Shown here in pieces: positions 1 through 11,100 of a stretch of 64,000 nt of DNA (its first letter is position 1; every line of letters starts with the position of its first letter). The notes under the pieces were generated by a model. The model did no database searches and was not told the origin of the DNA. It was given only the letters and a program-made list of their open reading frames with translations. Location of the stretch: NCBI GenBank assembly GCA_946122785.1, contig CAMGYJ010000006.1:1550001-1614000 (forward strand), written 5' to 3'. Position numbers and translations under genes: made by a program. The stretch is from Linum tenue (Eukaryota; Streptophyta; Magnoliopsida; Malpighiales; Linaceae).

Positions 1-2514
1 AAGAGTAATACATGTCCGTTTCCACAAATTTTACATGATACCCGATCCGCATACGACGACCAACTGGATCATAACACATGTAGCCTTTGTGTTTGTCACT
101 GTATCCGAAAAACACACAATGAGTCACCTTGGGAGCTAACTTGTGCCTTTCTTTCTTTGGTAACAGGACATAACACGTACAACCAAAACCCCGAAGGAAT
201 GAATAGTCTGGCAGCCTGGAATACATAACCTGATACAGAGATTTCTGTCCTAGAAGAGGTGTGATCTAACGGTTGATCAAATAAACAATCGAGTGCACTG
301 CTTCCACCCAAAAGCCTGTCGGAATACGGGAGTGGAAAAGAATAGCACGGGTAAGATCTAAAACATGATGATGTTTACGCTCAACCACACCATTCTGCTG
401 AGAAACGCCAGGACATGACTGTTGTGTGAGAATACCAGCCGACTTGAAGAACAGAAGGAGATCATTAGAGACAAATTCTCCCCCAGGATCGGATCTGAAA
501 ATCTTAATTGTCTTCCCAAACTGAGTACGAATCATCTGAATAAACTCTCTTGCCACTGTTTCAAGTTCCGATTTTCGTTTAAGAAAATAGACCCACGTAT
601 ATCTGGTAGTGTGATCAACAAACAAAGCAAAATATCTGAAACCCAGCCGAGAAGTGACCGGGGAGGGACCCCAAAGATCTGTGTGAACCATATCAAAAGG
701 ATTTTCATAAACCGTGTCACTATCAGACAAGGTAGCCTGCGATAACTTTGCTTCCACACAACTCACACAATCTGAAACACCATCTAACTTCGACAAATTC
801 AAAGAATCTGGTAACAAATTTTGCCGAACATAGTTTTAAGCCTACCCGAATGCGGGTGTCCCAACCGACGATGCCATAATTCCCACAAAGAGTTGCCAAC
901 TGAAATATGTGAACTGTAAGCAGAAGATCCAACATAATCAACTAAACAATTATTCTGTAAACTCAAATTTCCACAAGAAGACCCATTTCCAACCCGTACA
1001 TGATGATCAACATGATCCTCCACCCCATCAAACTTTACGGCTTCCCCGCATGCATTATTCCCCTCTTGTGCGCTATTTGCCGCCAAAGCCAGCCCAGGTG
1101 TGCAACCACTCTCCATGCATGCACGTGAGACACCAAGGCCATGCAAATCATCAAGTACGTACATGCGTCCCTCCTTACTTCCCCGTCCGATCACCCTCCC
1201 CGTCGTCCGGTCCTGCACAACACAACCAGTGGAATCAAAGAAGACATCACAACCTTCATCCGCCAATTGCCCCACTGAGATTAAATTAGGACCGAGCTGA
1301 GGAACTTAGAGAGTGTGGGGAAGAGTGATCGATCCTGAACGAGCTGTACCCGACCCCTGAACAGGGATAGTATCCCCATTGGCCACTTGTAGGCGCATAG
1401 AATCGACAGGATGCAAGTTCTCAAAAGCAGTACGATGGCGCGTCATGTGATTAAATGCAGCAGAGTCTATGAGCCAACGAAGAGACTTACCCGGGTGAAC
1501 AGTGGTAGCGAACGCCGAGGATAATGCCTCCTGAAGAGCATCATGAACAAGTTTACGGATTTGTTCAGGACACAAAGTGGAGGTCGAACTAGACCCAACA
1601 TAGGACGTCACATCGGAGGCTCCCAACGTCACGGGATATGCAGCACCACGAGCGGAAGAGGAACCCGCGGTAGGTGGAGGACGAAGCTTGCCTCTTCTGC
1701 TCAAAGTCAGACACTCCAGAACAATATGACCGGTCTTCTTACAATAATTGCAAAAATTGCGCTTCTTGCAATGTATCTGCACGTGGCCAGGTTCACGACA
1801 AAAGTGACAAACAACCTCGCCTGAACTGGGCTTAGAGAACTGAGGACGAGAAGCCGCAGCCTGGCGCCCAACAGCAAAGGCGGACTCCTGAGTCGAGTGG
1901 GCATTATCAATCCGGGATTGACTCTTTAGCCGAGTCTCTTCACGCATAAGTTCAGCAATGACATCCTCAATGCGGGTTGTGTTACGATGAATGAGCGAAG
2001 CACAAATAGGTTCAAATTCGGAATGAAGTTTGGCCAAGAACTGAAGTACACGAGTGCGACCACGCTCAGCAGTAACAGCCGCCGAGGCCTCAGTGGGAAC
2101 AAGAGACGCCGTCAAAAGATCGTACTCGGTCCATAGGTGAAGACAATCCTGATAATATTCCCGAATACTACGATCGCCTTGGCTAATACGAGAGATCTCA
2201 GTTTCCAATTCAAATTGTCGAGAGGCACTGTTCTGGGCATGTGTCGAACAAATGTGCGCCCACATCTCGTGAGCAGTGCTAAACCGACGTAAACTGAGAG
2301 CAGTCGGGACATCCACCGAACCGAGTAACCAGACAATCAATTGGGCATTCCCAGCATGCCAATCTGCCGCCTCCCGATCATCCGCCCCAGCAGCCGGGGG
2401 CTTAGCCTCCCCCGTCAAAACCGAAAGGAGCCTTTTTCCAGCCGCAAAATTGCGAAACTAGAACTCCCAAATAGCAAAATTGGTACCATCAAACTTGATT
2501 GACAAAGAGTCCAT
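1..2514 (-). pseudogene. Ty1/copia gag-pol, 5' half (Gag, zinc knuckle, protease, GAG-pre-integrase, integrase core), decayed
   Basis: Reading leftwards, the polyprotein starts at the ATG at 2514 (MDSLSIKFDGTNFAIWEF) and shows a UBN2-type Gag, a CCHC zinc knuckle (CHFCREPGHVQIHC, about 1765-1806), an aspartic protease with WLIDSAAFNHMT (about 1445-1480; D-S-A in place of the usual D-S-G), the GAG-pre-integrase domain ending in ELWHRRLGHPHSG (about 850-890), and the integrase core (HTDLWGP, RSDPGGEF, QQNGVVERKH). The order protease then integrase before RT identifies Ty1/copia; RT and RNase H would lie beyond the left edge. It is broken: in-frame TAG at 2458-2460, in-frame stop at 1306-1308, a frameshift near 815-830, and further frame changes below 270, where integrase-like coding continues (for example FGYSDKHKGYMCYDPVG). 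It would have supplied capsid, processing and integration functions; it cannot do so now. Identification is confident. Confidence 0.9.
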
Positions 2515-2804
2515 TTTCACAAAGTCCAAGAGACCCCCAAAAGCCAAACGGAAGAAACGAGATGCGAAAACCCCGAAACCCAAAAACCAGTGCCAACAAA
2601 TCGAGCAACCTGCATAAAAAAAAACAACCCTGCCCGAGCACACCAATCTGGACGAAACCCTAGCTGCAGAACGGACAACAACAGCCGACACCCACCAAGA
2701 ACCAAAACGTCGACCGAACCAAGGAACAAGCCAAATCCCAAACAGAATAACCAGCTGCAGCAATCAAACCCGCCAAGAGGAAGAACTAACCTTTTATATC
2801 AGAG
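2515..2804 (-). other. Untranslated leader of the copia element
   Basis: This 290-bp stretch lies between the primer-binding site and the Gag start codon at 2514, the position of a retrotransposon 5' leader. I see no conserved domain in it; an open frame upstream of the Gag ATG is hydrophobic and looks accidental. Confidence 0.6.
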
Positions 2805-2816
2805 GCTCTGATACCA
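2805..2816 (-). other. Primer-binding site of the copia element (initiator Met tRNA type)
   Basis: On the minus strand this reads TGGTATCAGAGC, the complement of the 3' end of plant initiator methionine tRNA. It abuts the inner end of the LTR at 2817 without spacer, as expected for the minus-strand primer site of a Ty1/copia element. Confidence 0.9.
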
Positions 2817-3062
2817 TGTCAAATAAGCAAACTGAATAATACGAACACACGGATTTAACGTTGTATCCCTGAAGCTTGGGACTAATCCACGGGAGAGTCT
2901 CTGCTCTCCAAAAGGTTTCACTATAATCACCAAAACTCCTTAACCAAGTACAGAGGGTTCGACTATCTATATATATGAGGAAACACGCATAAAGAACAAT
3001 TACATAGACATACATGGCATTGGATAATTACAAGTTGGTACCTAAACCAATAAACTTCAACA
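2817..3062 (-). repeat. 5' LTR of the copia element (246 bp)
   Basis: The boundaries are set by the PBS on one side and by TG...CA termini: on the minus strand the LTR starts TGTTGAAG and ends TTTGACA. The outer end at 3062 abuts a fragment of gypsy integrase coding sequence, so the copia element inserted into that older element. The partner LTR and the second target-site copy are outside the window; the flanking 5 bp are CATTG. Confidence 0.8.
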
Positions 3063-3175
3063 CATTGAGGCCTTATTATTGGTAGCCTAGAATGAAGAAT
3101 GAGGTGGTAGAACATGTGTTGACATGTTTGTTATGCCAGGAAGTGAAAGATGAGCATCATTTCTTGATAGTTTGG
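3063..3175 (+). pseudogene. Ty3/gypsy integrase zinc-binding (H2C2) fragment
   Basis: Translation from 3065 gives LRPYYW*PRMKNEVVEHVL followed by TCLLCQEVKDEHH, which matches the C-terminal half of the gypsy H2C2 integrase domain (pattern YWWPxMKxxVxxxVxxCxxCQxVK). There is one stop codon, TAG, at the second tryptophan. The left side is cut by the copia LTR and the right side by a foreign LTR-like block; the rest of the same integrase resumes at about 4857. The sequence resembles the Tekay/Del chromovirus type, but the clade is not certain from so short a piece. Confidence 0.8.
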
Positions 3176-3382
3176 CTTTGCACTTCATCGTCCCTCGATA
3201 TATTTCACGCTAAGTTGTGCTTGTTTTGATACATTTCAGGTCCTAGCACGTATGGAAGGTTCGAGGACGAGTTTCGAGATGATTGGAGGTCAAAAAGCGC
3301 AATAACTCGTAGAAAAGTCCAAGTAGCGACCGTGACAATTGCCCCGTGACAGTGAAGCGCCAGCGTCCAGGAACCAGCCGCA

Positions 3383-3618
3383 GTTCACGGTCAGAGCTGC
3401 GAGTTCACGATCACCAGGACCATGAACTGGAACCACAAACCGTGAACATCGAGGCATCCAGCGAGGTTCCAGAAGTTACTGACGCCAAGGGAGTTCACAG
3501 TCGCTAAGACCGTGAACATGAGCCGTTGACTGTGAACTGCTATGATGTAAGTGAAGCGGTGCGTTTCGTCGCAACGCACCGATTTCACTGATGCGTTGAG
3601 GTGTTCACGGCCGTGAAC
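3383..3618. promoter_or_regulatory. Cluster of GTTCACGG / CCGTGAAC motifs upstream of a TATA box
   Basis: The 8-mer GTTCACGG or a one-base variant occurs in both orientations at about 3383, 3403, 3420, 3440, 3493, 3510 and 3530, and ends in a perfect 16-bp palindrome (GTTCACGGCCGTGAAC) at 3603-3618, some 29 bp before the TATA box. The spacing and inverted arrangement look like a multi-site promoter element in the U3 of the LTR. The binding factor is unknown. Confidence 0.5.
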
Positions 3619-3646
3619 AGAGGCCTTGAACTGGTCCCGATCTCAG

Positions 3647-3655
3647 TATAAAAAG
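3647..3655 (+). promoter_or_regulatory. TATA box of the solo-LTR-like block
   Basis: TATAAAAAG lies about 470 bp into the block and is followed by a purine-rich, leader-like stretch. It is a good match to a plant TATA box and supports reading the block as an LTR transcribed left to right. Confidence 0.6.
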
Positions 3656-4856
3656 GGCTTTGAGATGAAGGAAGAGAGAGCTTCATTTGAGGTTAGGTTT
3701 TCATTTTTAGAATAAAGAGGATTCTAGTGAGAGATTAGGGTTTCTTCTAGAGTGAGATATCGTAAATCAAAAGAGGCAGAAGGAGCTTTGGGCTTGTTCC
3801 TAGCTAGAGGATTGAAGATTTATTCATCTCAATGGTGTCTCAAGCAACAAGGAGGAAAGATTGACATCACTTCCTGGTTCTTTCTTCCCCTTTTGTTGTT
3901 TTCCTTTTTCTAGCTATGGAATAGCCTACCTACTCACTTGGGTATTTTGAATCCTAGTCTCTCTATGTGTTAGGATGTAAGAACATGAACCTATTGTATT
4001 GATTGAGTGTTTTATATGATATTTGAGGTATTATTCATGAATGATTGGGTGTGCTAACTTTAACTCAATATTGGGTAAAATTGACCTAGAGGGTGGAAAT
4101 CCCCTTTTGGTCCAATAGGAAGCTAGACTTCTTAGCCACTTGGGCAACCTCCTTTAGGTCGATTTAAGACCAAAATCTCAAGTATCGGAGTAGGGCTGAG
4201 ATTCCACCGGGATTGGTCACTCCGCCGCTTGGATTAAGTTCCGAGGGTTTGGTTTGCATTCCTTAGTCGGCTAGTTGAGAGGGTTAGGTTTCCTAGCCTA
4301 TCGTTGTCACCCTTAGCCGAAAGGTTAAGTGAGTTAGCTTTCTAACTTGTTGAAACGATTCTCAATTAGCTAACTAAGAGAGTTAGGGATCTCCTTGGTT
4401 GATCGATAAAGAGGGCTAGGCTCTCTAGCTATGAATTACAATCATTGACCTAACGGTTAAGAGAGCTAGTTCCCCTAGCTTATATTTGTTGATTTTCCTT
4501 CATTGATCGACTAAGAGAGTTTGTCCCTAGCTAGTTGCGCCCACCTCGCAGTGTATGAACACGTCCTTCACACTAGAGCTTTGTTTGTCACTTCTTAGCA
4601 TGAGACTAGGGGGAGCAATACCCGGGTGAAGCTCTCTCGAGTAGAATCCTCCTCCATTTACTTTCCTTGCTTGTTTAGTTTTTAGTTTTAAACCCAAAAC
4701 TGTTTTGCTAAATAACAACTTAAGCGATTAAAGTAGGGGTACATGGACCGGCCCGGATTTGACAGTTAAATACTTGCCCTATACTGCACACGACTAGGGT
4801 TTAAAAACTTGGGCTCTAGTCGGGATTAATTTGTGGTGTAGCTCCGTGCAAGTCAA

Positions 4857-5160
4857 GGTCTAGCAGAAAAGTTGCAACCTCTATCCATTCCAGAATGAAT
4901 GGGAGTAGGATACCATGAATTTTGTCTATGATTTCTAAAACCCAAAGAAAAAATGATATAGTGTGGGTGATTGTGGATCAACTAACCAAGTCGGCCCACT
5001 ATATATCTATTTGTTCACTGAAATCTCTAGCAAGGAAGTATGTAGAAGAGATTGTGAGACTGCATGGGATACAAGTGTCAATTGTGTCGGATAGAAATCC
5101 GAGATTTACTTCTCGATTTTATTCCAAACCTATGGACAGTCTGAGCTAACTATCCTCACT
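4857..5160 (+). pseudogene. Ty3/gypsy integrase core fragment
   Basis: Continues the integrase interrupted at 3175. Frames give GLAEKLQPLSIPE, then EW.DTMNFVYDF, then KNDIVWVIVDQLTKSAHY and VRLHGIQVSIVSDRNPRFTS. This is the start of the gypsy integrase catalytic core: the first catalytic aspartate (normally MDF) is replaced by asparagine (MNF) and the second (SDR) is kept; the glutamate region is missing because the reading ends where satellite A starts near 5163. Stops and frame changes occur at about 4890-4940. A dead remnant, probably the oldest transposon layer in the window. Confidence 0.85.
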
Positions 5161-5162
5161 CT

Positions 5163-8100
5163 ATCATCGTTGAAGAATAGCCTCAGGCCGAATTAGTGAC
5201 TTGTGGCCCTCAAAATCCAAAGAAAATGGTCTTTCGTCGCCCAATAAATTACGAAAATGTCATCCAAAAATAAATTGGCAAAAATCGGTGCTTAATGGAC
5301 TTATCATCCGTGGAGAATAGGATCAATAGACTTTATTATCGTTGGAGAATAGCCTAAGCCTGATTTCGTGATCTGTAGTCTCCAGTATCGAAAGAAAATG
5401 GCATTTCGAAAAAATCGACCGAAATCTGTGATGGTACCCCTTTGGAATCTGCCAAAAATTGAACCAGAATAAATCCACCCAAATTAGTGCTTAATGGACT
5501 TAATCATCGTTGAAGAATAGCCTCAGGCCGAGTTCGTGACTTGTAGCCTTCAAAATCCAAAGAAAATGGTCTTTCGTCGCCCCATAAACTAAGAAAATGT
5601 CATCCGAAAATAAATTGGCCATAATCGATGCTCTTAATGGACTTATCATCTGTGGAGAATAGGATCAATAGACTTCTTTATCGGTGGAGAATAGCCTAAT
5701 CCTGATTCCGAGATCTGTACTCTCCAGTATCGAAAGAAATGGCATTTCAGAAAAATCGCTCCAAATTTGTGATGGTACCCGTTTGGAATATGCCAAAAAT
5801 TGACAAGGAATAAATCCGCCCAAATCGGTGTTTAATGGACTTAATCAACATTGAAGAATAACCTCAAGACAAATTAGTAACTTGTGAACCTCAAAATCCA
5901 AAGAAAATGTCCTTTCGTCGCCCAATAAATTACGAAAATACCATCCAAAAATAAATTGGCCAAAATCAGTGCTTAATAGACTTATCATCCGTGGAGAATA
6001 GGATCAATAGACTTCATTATCGGTGAAGAATAGCCTAAGCCTGATTCCGTGATCTGTAGTCTCTAGTATCGAAAGAAAATGGCATTTCGGAAAAATCGAA
6101 CCAAATACGTGATGGTACCCCTTTGGAATCTGCCAAAAATTGACCCTGAATAATCCGCCCAAATCGGTGCATAATGGACTTAATCATTGTTGAAGAAAAG
6201 CCTCAGGCCGAATTAGTGACATGTGGCCTTCAAAATCCAAAGAAAATGGTCTTTCGACGCCCGATAAATTACGAAAATGCCATAAAAAATAAATTGGCCA
6301 AAATAGGTGCATAATGGACTTATCATCCGTGGGGAATAGGATCAATAGACTTCATTGTCGGTGGAGAATAGCCTCGGCCTGATTTCGTGATCTGTAGCCT
6401 CCAGAATCGAAAGAAAATGGCATTTCGTAGAAATCGCCTGAAATCTGTGATGGTACCCCATTGGAATCTGCCAAAAATTGACCCGAAAGAAATCCACCCA
6501 AATCAGTGCTTAATGGACTTAATCATCGTTGAACAACAGCCTCAGGGAGAATCCGTGACCTGTAGCCTTCAAAATCCAAAGAAAATGGCCTTTCGTCGCC
6601 CCATAAATTACGAAAATGGCATCCGAAAATAAATTGGCCAAAATCGGTACTTAATGGACTTATCAACCGTGGAGAATAGGATCAATAGACTTCATTTTCG
6701 ATGTAGAATAGGCTAACCCTGATTCCGAGATCTGCAGTCTCCGGTATCGAAAGAAATGGCATTTCGGAAAAATCGATCAAAACCTATGATGGTACCCCTT
6801 TGGAATCTGCCGATAATTGACCCGGAATAAATCCACCCAAACCAATGCTTAATGGACTTAATAATCGTTGAAGAATAGCCTCAGGCCGAATCTGTGACCT
6901 GTAGCCTTCAAAATCCAAAGAAAATGGCCTTTTGTCGCCCCGTAAATTATGAAATTGACATCCGAAAATAAATTGGCCAAAATTGGTGCTTAATGGACTT
7001 ATCATTCGTGGAGAATAGGATCAATAGACTTCTTCATCGGTGGAGAATAGCCTAAGCCTGATTCCGTGGTCTGTAGTCTCTAGTATCGAAAGAAAATGAC
7101 ATTTCGGAAAAATCGAAAGAAATCTGTGATGGTACCCCTTTGGAATCTACCAAAAATTGAACCAGAATAAATCCACCCAAATTAGTGCTTAATGGACTTA
7201 ATCAACATTGAAGAATAGCCTAAGGCCTAATTAGTGACTTGTGGCCTTCAAAATCCAAAGAAAATGGTCTTTCGTCGCCCAATAAATTACGAAAATGCCA
7301 TCCAAAAAAAAAATTGGCCAAAATCGGTGCTTAATGGACTTATCATCCGTGGAGAATAGGATCAATAGACTTCATTATCGGTGGAGAATAGCCTATGCGT
7401 GATTCCGTGCTCTGTAGTCTCCAGTATCGAAAGAAAATGGCATTTCGGAAAAATCGCCCCAAATCTGTGATCATACCCCTTTGGAATCTGCCAAAAATTG
7501 ACCAGGAATAAATCTACCCAAATCGGTGTTTAATGGACTAATCATCGTTGAAGAATGGTCTCATGCCGAATTAGTGACTTGTGGCCCTCAAAATCCAAAG
7601 AAAATGGTCTTTCGTCGCCCAATAAATTACGAAAATGCAATCCAAAAATAAATTGGCCAAAATCGGTGCTTAATGGCCTTATCATCCGTGGAGAATAGGA
7701 TCAATAGCCTTCATTATCGGTGGAGAATAGCCTAAGCCTGATTCTGTGATCTATAGTCTCCAGTATCGAAAGAAAATGGCATGTCGGAAAAATCGACCTA
7801 AATCTGTGATGGCCCCTTGGAATCTGCCAAAAATTGACCCGGAATAAATCCGCCCAAATCAGTGCTTAATGGACTTAATCGTCGTTGAAGAATAGCCTCA
7901 GGCCGAATCCGTGACCTGTAGCCTTCAAAATCCAAAGAAAATGGCCTTTCGTCGCCCAATAAATTATGAAAATGCCATCCAAAAATAATTTGGCCAAATT
8001 CGGTGCTTAATGGACTTATCATCTGTGGAGAATAGGATCAATATACTTCATTATCGGTGGAGAATAGTCTAACCCTGATTCCGAGATCTGTTGTCACCAG

Positions 8101-11100
8101 TATCGTAAGAATTGGCATTTCGGAAAAATCGCCCAAAATCTGTGATGGTACCCCTTTGGAATCTGCCAAAAATTGACCCGGAATAAATCCGCTCATATTA
8201 GTGCTTAATGGACTTAATCATCGTTGAAGAATAGCCTCAGGCTGAATCCGTGACCTGTAGCCTTCAAAATCCAATGAAAATGGCCTTTCGTCGCCCCGTA
8301 AATTATAAAAATGCCATCCGAAAATAAATTGGCCTAAATCGGGGCTTAATGGACTTATCATTCGTGGAGAATAGGATCAATAGATTTCTTCATCGGTGGA
8401 GAATAGCCTAAGCCTAAGCCTGATTTTGTGGTCTGTAGTCTCTAGTATCGAAAGAAAATGGCATTTCGGAAAAATCGAACGAAATCTGTGATGGTACCCC
8501 TTTGGAATCTGCCAAAAATTGACCCGGAATAAATCTCCCCAAATCAGTGATTAATGGACTTAATCAACATTGAAGAATAGCCTCAGGCCGAATCCGTGAC
8601 CTGTAGCCTTCAAAATCCAAAGAAAATGACCTTTCGTCGCCCCATAAATTACGAAAATGCCATCCGAAAATAAATTGGCCAAAATCAGTGCTTAATGGAC
8701 TTATCATCCATCAAGAATAGGATCAATAGACTTCATTATCGGTGGAGGATAGCCTCAACCTGATTTCGTGATCTGTAGCCTCCAGAATTGAAAGAAAATG
8801 ACATTTAAGAAAAATCGCAAGAAATCTGTGATGGTACTCCTCTATAATCTCCCAAAAATTGACCCTGAATAATCCGCCCAAATCGGTGCTTAATGGACTT
8901 AATCATAGTTGAAGAAAAGCCTCAGGCCGAATTAGTGACATGTGGCCTTCAAAATCCAAAGAAAATGGCCTTTCGACGCCCGATAAATTACGAAAATGCC
9001 ATCGAAAAATAAATTTGCCAAAATCGGTGCTTAATGGACTTATCATCCGTGGGGAATAGGATCAATAGACTTCATTGTCGGTGGAGAATAGCCTCGCCCT
9101 GATTTCGTGATCTGTAGCCTTCAGAATCGAATGAAATGGCATTTCGGAGAAATCGCCTGAAATCTTTGAAGGTACCCCATTGGAATATGCAAAAAATTGA
9201 CCCGGAAGAAATCCACCCAAATCAGTGCTTAATGTACTTAATCATCGTTGAAGAATAGCATCAGGTCGAATCCGTGACCTGTAGCCTTCCAAATCCAAAG
9301 AAAATGGTCTTTCGTCGTCCCATAAATTACGAAAAAACGGCATCCGAAAATAAATTAGCCAAAATCGGTGCTTAATGGACTTATCATCCGTGGAGAATAG
9401 GATCAATAGCCTTCATTTTCGGTTGAGAATAGGCTAACCCTGATTTCGAGATCTGTAGTCTCTAGTATCGAATGAAATGACATTTCGGAGAAATCGCTCG
9501 AAATCTGTGATGGTACCCCTTTGGAATCTTCCAAAAATTGACCAGGAATAAATTCGCCCAAATTGGTGTTTAATGGACTTAATCATCGTTGAAGAATAGC
9601 CTCAGGCAGAATTAGTGACTTATGGCCCTCAAAATCCAAAGAAAAAGGTCTTTCGTCGCTCAATAAATTACGAAAATGCCATTCAAAAGTAAATTGGCCA
9701 AAATGGGTGCTTAATGGACTTATCATCCGTGGAGAATAGGATCAATAGACGTAATTATTGGTGGATAATAGCCTAAGCCTGATTCTGTGATCTGTAGTCT
9801 CCAATATCGAAAAAAATGACATTTCTGAAAAATCGACCGAAATCTGTGATGGTACCCCTTTGGAATCTGCCAAAATTTTACCCGGAATAAACCGCCCAAA
9901 TCAGTGCTTAATGGACTTAATCGTCGTTGAAGAATAGCCTCAGGCTGAATCCGTGACCTGTAGACTTCAAAATCAAAAGAAAATGGCATTTCGTCGCACA
10001 ATAAACTACGAAAATGCTATCCAAAAATAAATTGGCCAAAATCAGTGCTTAATGGACTTATCATCCATGGAGAATAGGATCAATAGATGTCATTATCGGT
10101 GGAGAACAGCCTATGTCTGATTCCGTGCTCTGTAGTCCCCAGAATCGAAAGAAAATGCCATTTCGGAAAAATCGACCGAAATCTGTGATGGTACCCCTTT
10201 GGAATCTGCCAAAAATTCACCCGGAATAAATCCGCCCATATTAGTGCTTAATGGACTTAATCATCGTTGAAGAATAGCCTCAGGCTGAATCCGTGACCTG
10301 TAGCCTTCAAAATCCAATGAAAATGGCCTTTCGTCGCCCCGTAAATTATGAAAATGCCATCCGAAAATAAATTGGCCAAAATCGGTGCTTAATGGACTTA
10401 TCATTCGTGGAGAATAGGATCGATAGACTTCATTATCGGTGGAGAATAGCCTAGCCTGATTCCGTGATTTGTAGTCTCTAGTATCGAAAGAAAATGACAT
10501 TTTGGAAAAATCGCCCCAAATCTGTGATCATACCCCTTTGCAATCTGCCAAAAATTGAACCGGAATAAATCCGCCCAAATTTGTATTTAATGGACTTAAT
10601 CATCATTGAAGAATAGCCTCATGCCGAATTTGTGACTTGTGGCCCTCAAAATCCAAAGAAAATGGCCTTTCGTCGCCGAATAAATTACGAAAATGTCATC
10701 CAAAAATAAATTGACCATAATCGGTGCTTAATGGCCTTATCATCCGTGGAGAATAGGATCAATATACTTCATTATCGGTGGAGAATAGCCTAAGCCTGAT
10801 TCCGTGATCTGTAGTCTCCAGTATCGAAAGAAAGTGGCATTTCGGAAAAATTAACCTAAATCTGTGATGGTATCCCTTTGGAATCTGCCAAAAATTGACC
10901 CGGAATAAATCAGCCCAAATCAGTGCTTAATGGACTTAATCATCGTTGAAGAATAGCCTCAGGTCGAATCCGCGACCTGTAGTCTTCAAAATCCAAAAAA
11001 ATGGCCTTTCGTCGCCCTATAAATGACGAAAATGCCATGCGAAACTAAATCGACCCAAATCAGTGATTAATGGACTTATCATCCGTCAAGAATAGGATCA

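Larger units (their letters stand above)
3176..4856 (+). mobile_element. Probable solo LTR of a Ty3/gypsy element (Athila/Tat-like)
   Basis: This ~1.7-kb block splits the gypsy integrase reading, so it is an insertion. It has no coding capacity, a core promoter at 3647-3655, and stretches reminiscent of plant Athila/Tat LTRs: an early part with GGAGGTCAAAAAGCGC, a promoter followed by a transcribed leader-like region, a middle part with many AGCTAG/GAGAGTTAG motifs, and an end with GTAGCTCCGTGCAAGTCA. No PBS, polypurine tract or second copy is present, which suggests a solo LTR left by recombination between LTRs. Exact ends and target duplication could not be fixed by eye; the edges are accurate to perhaps 30 bp. 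It could instead be a fragment of a longer element. Confidence 0.55.
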
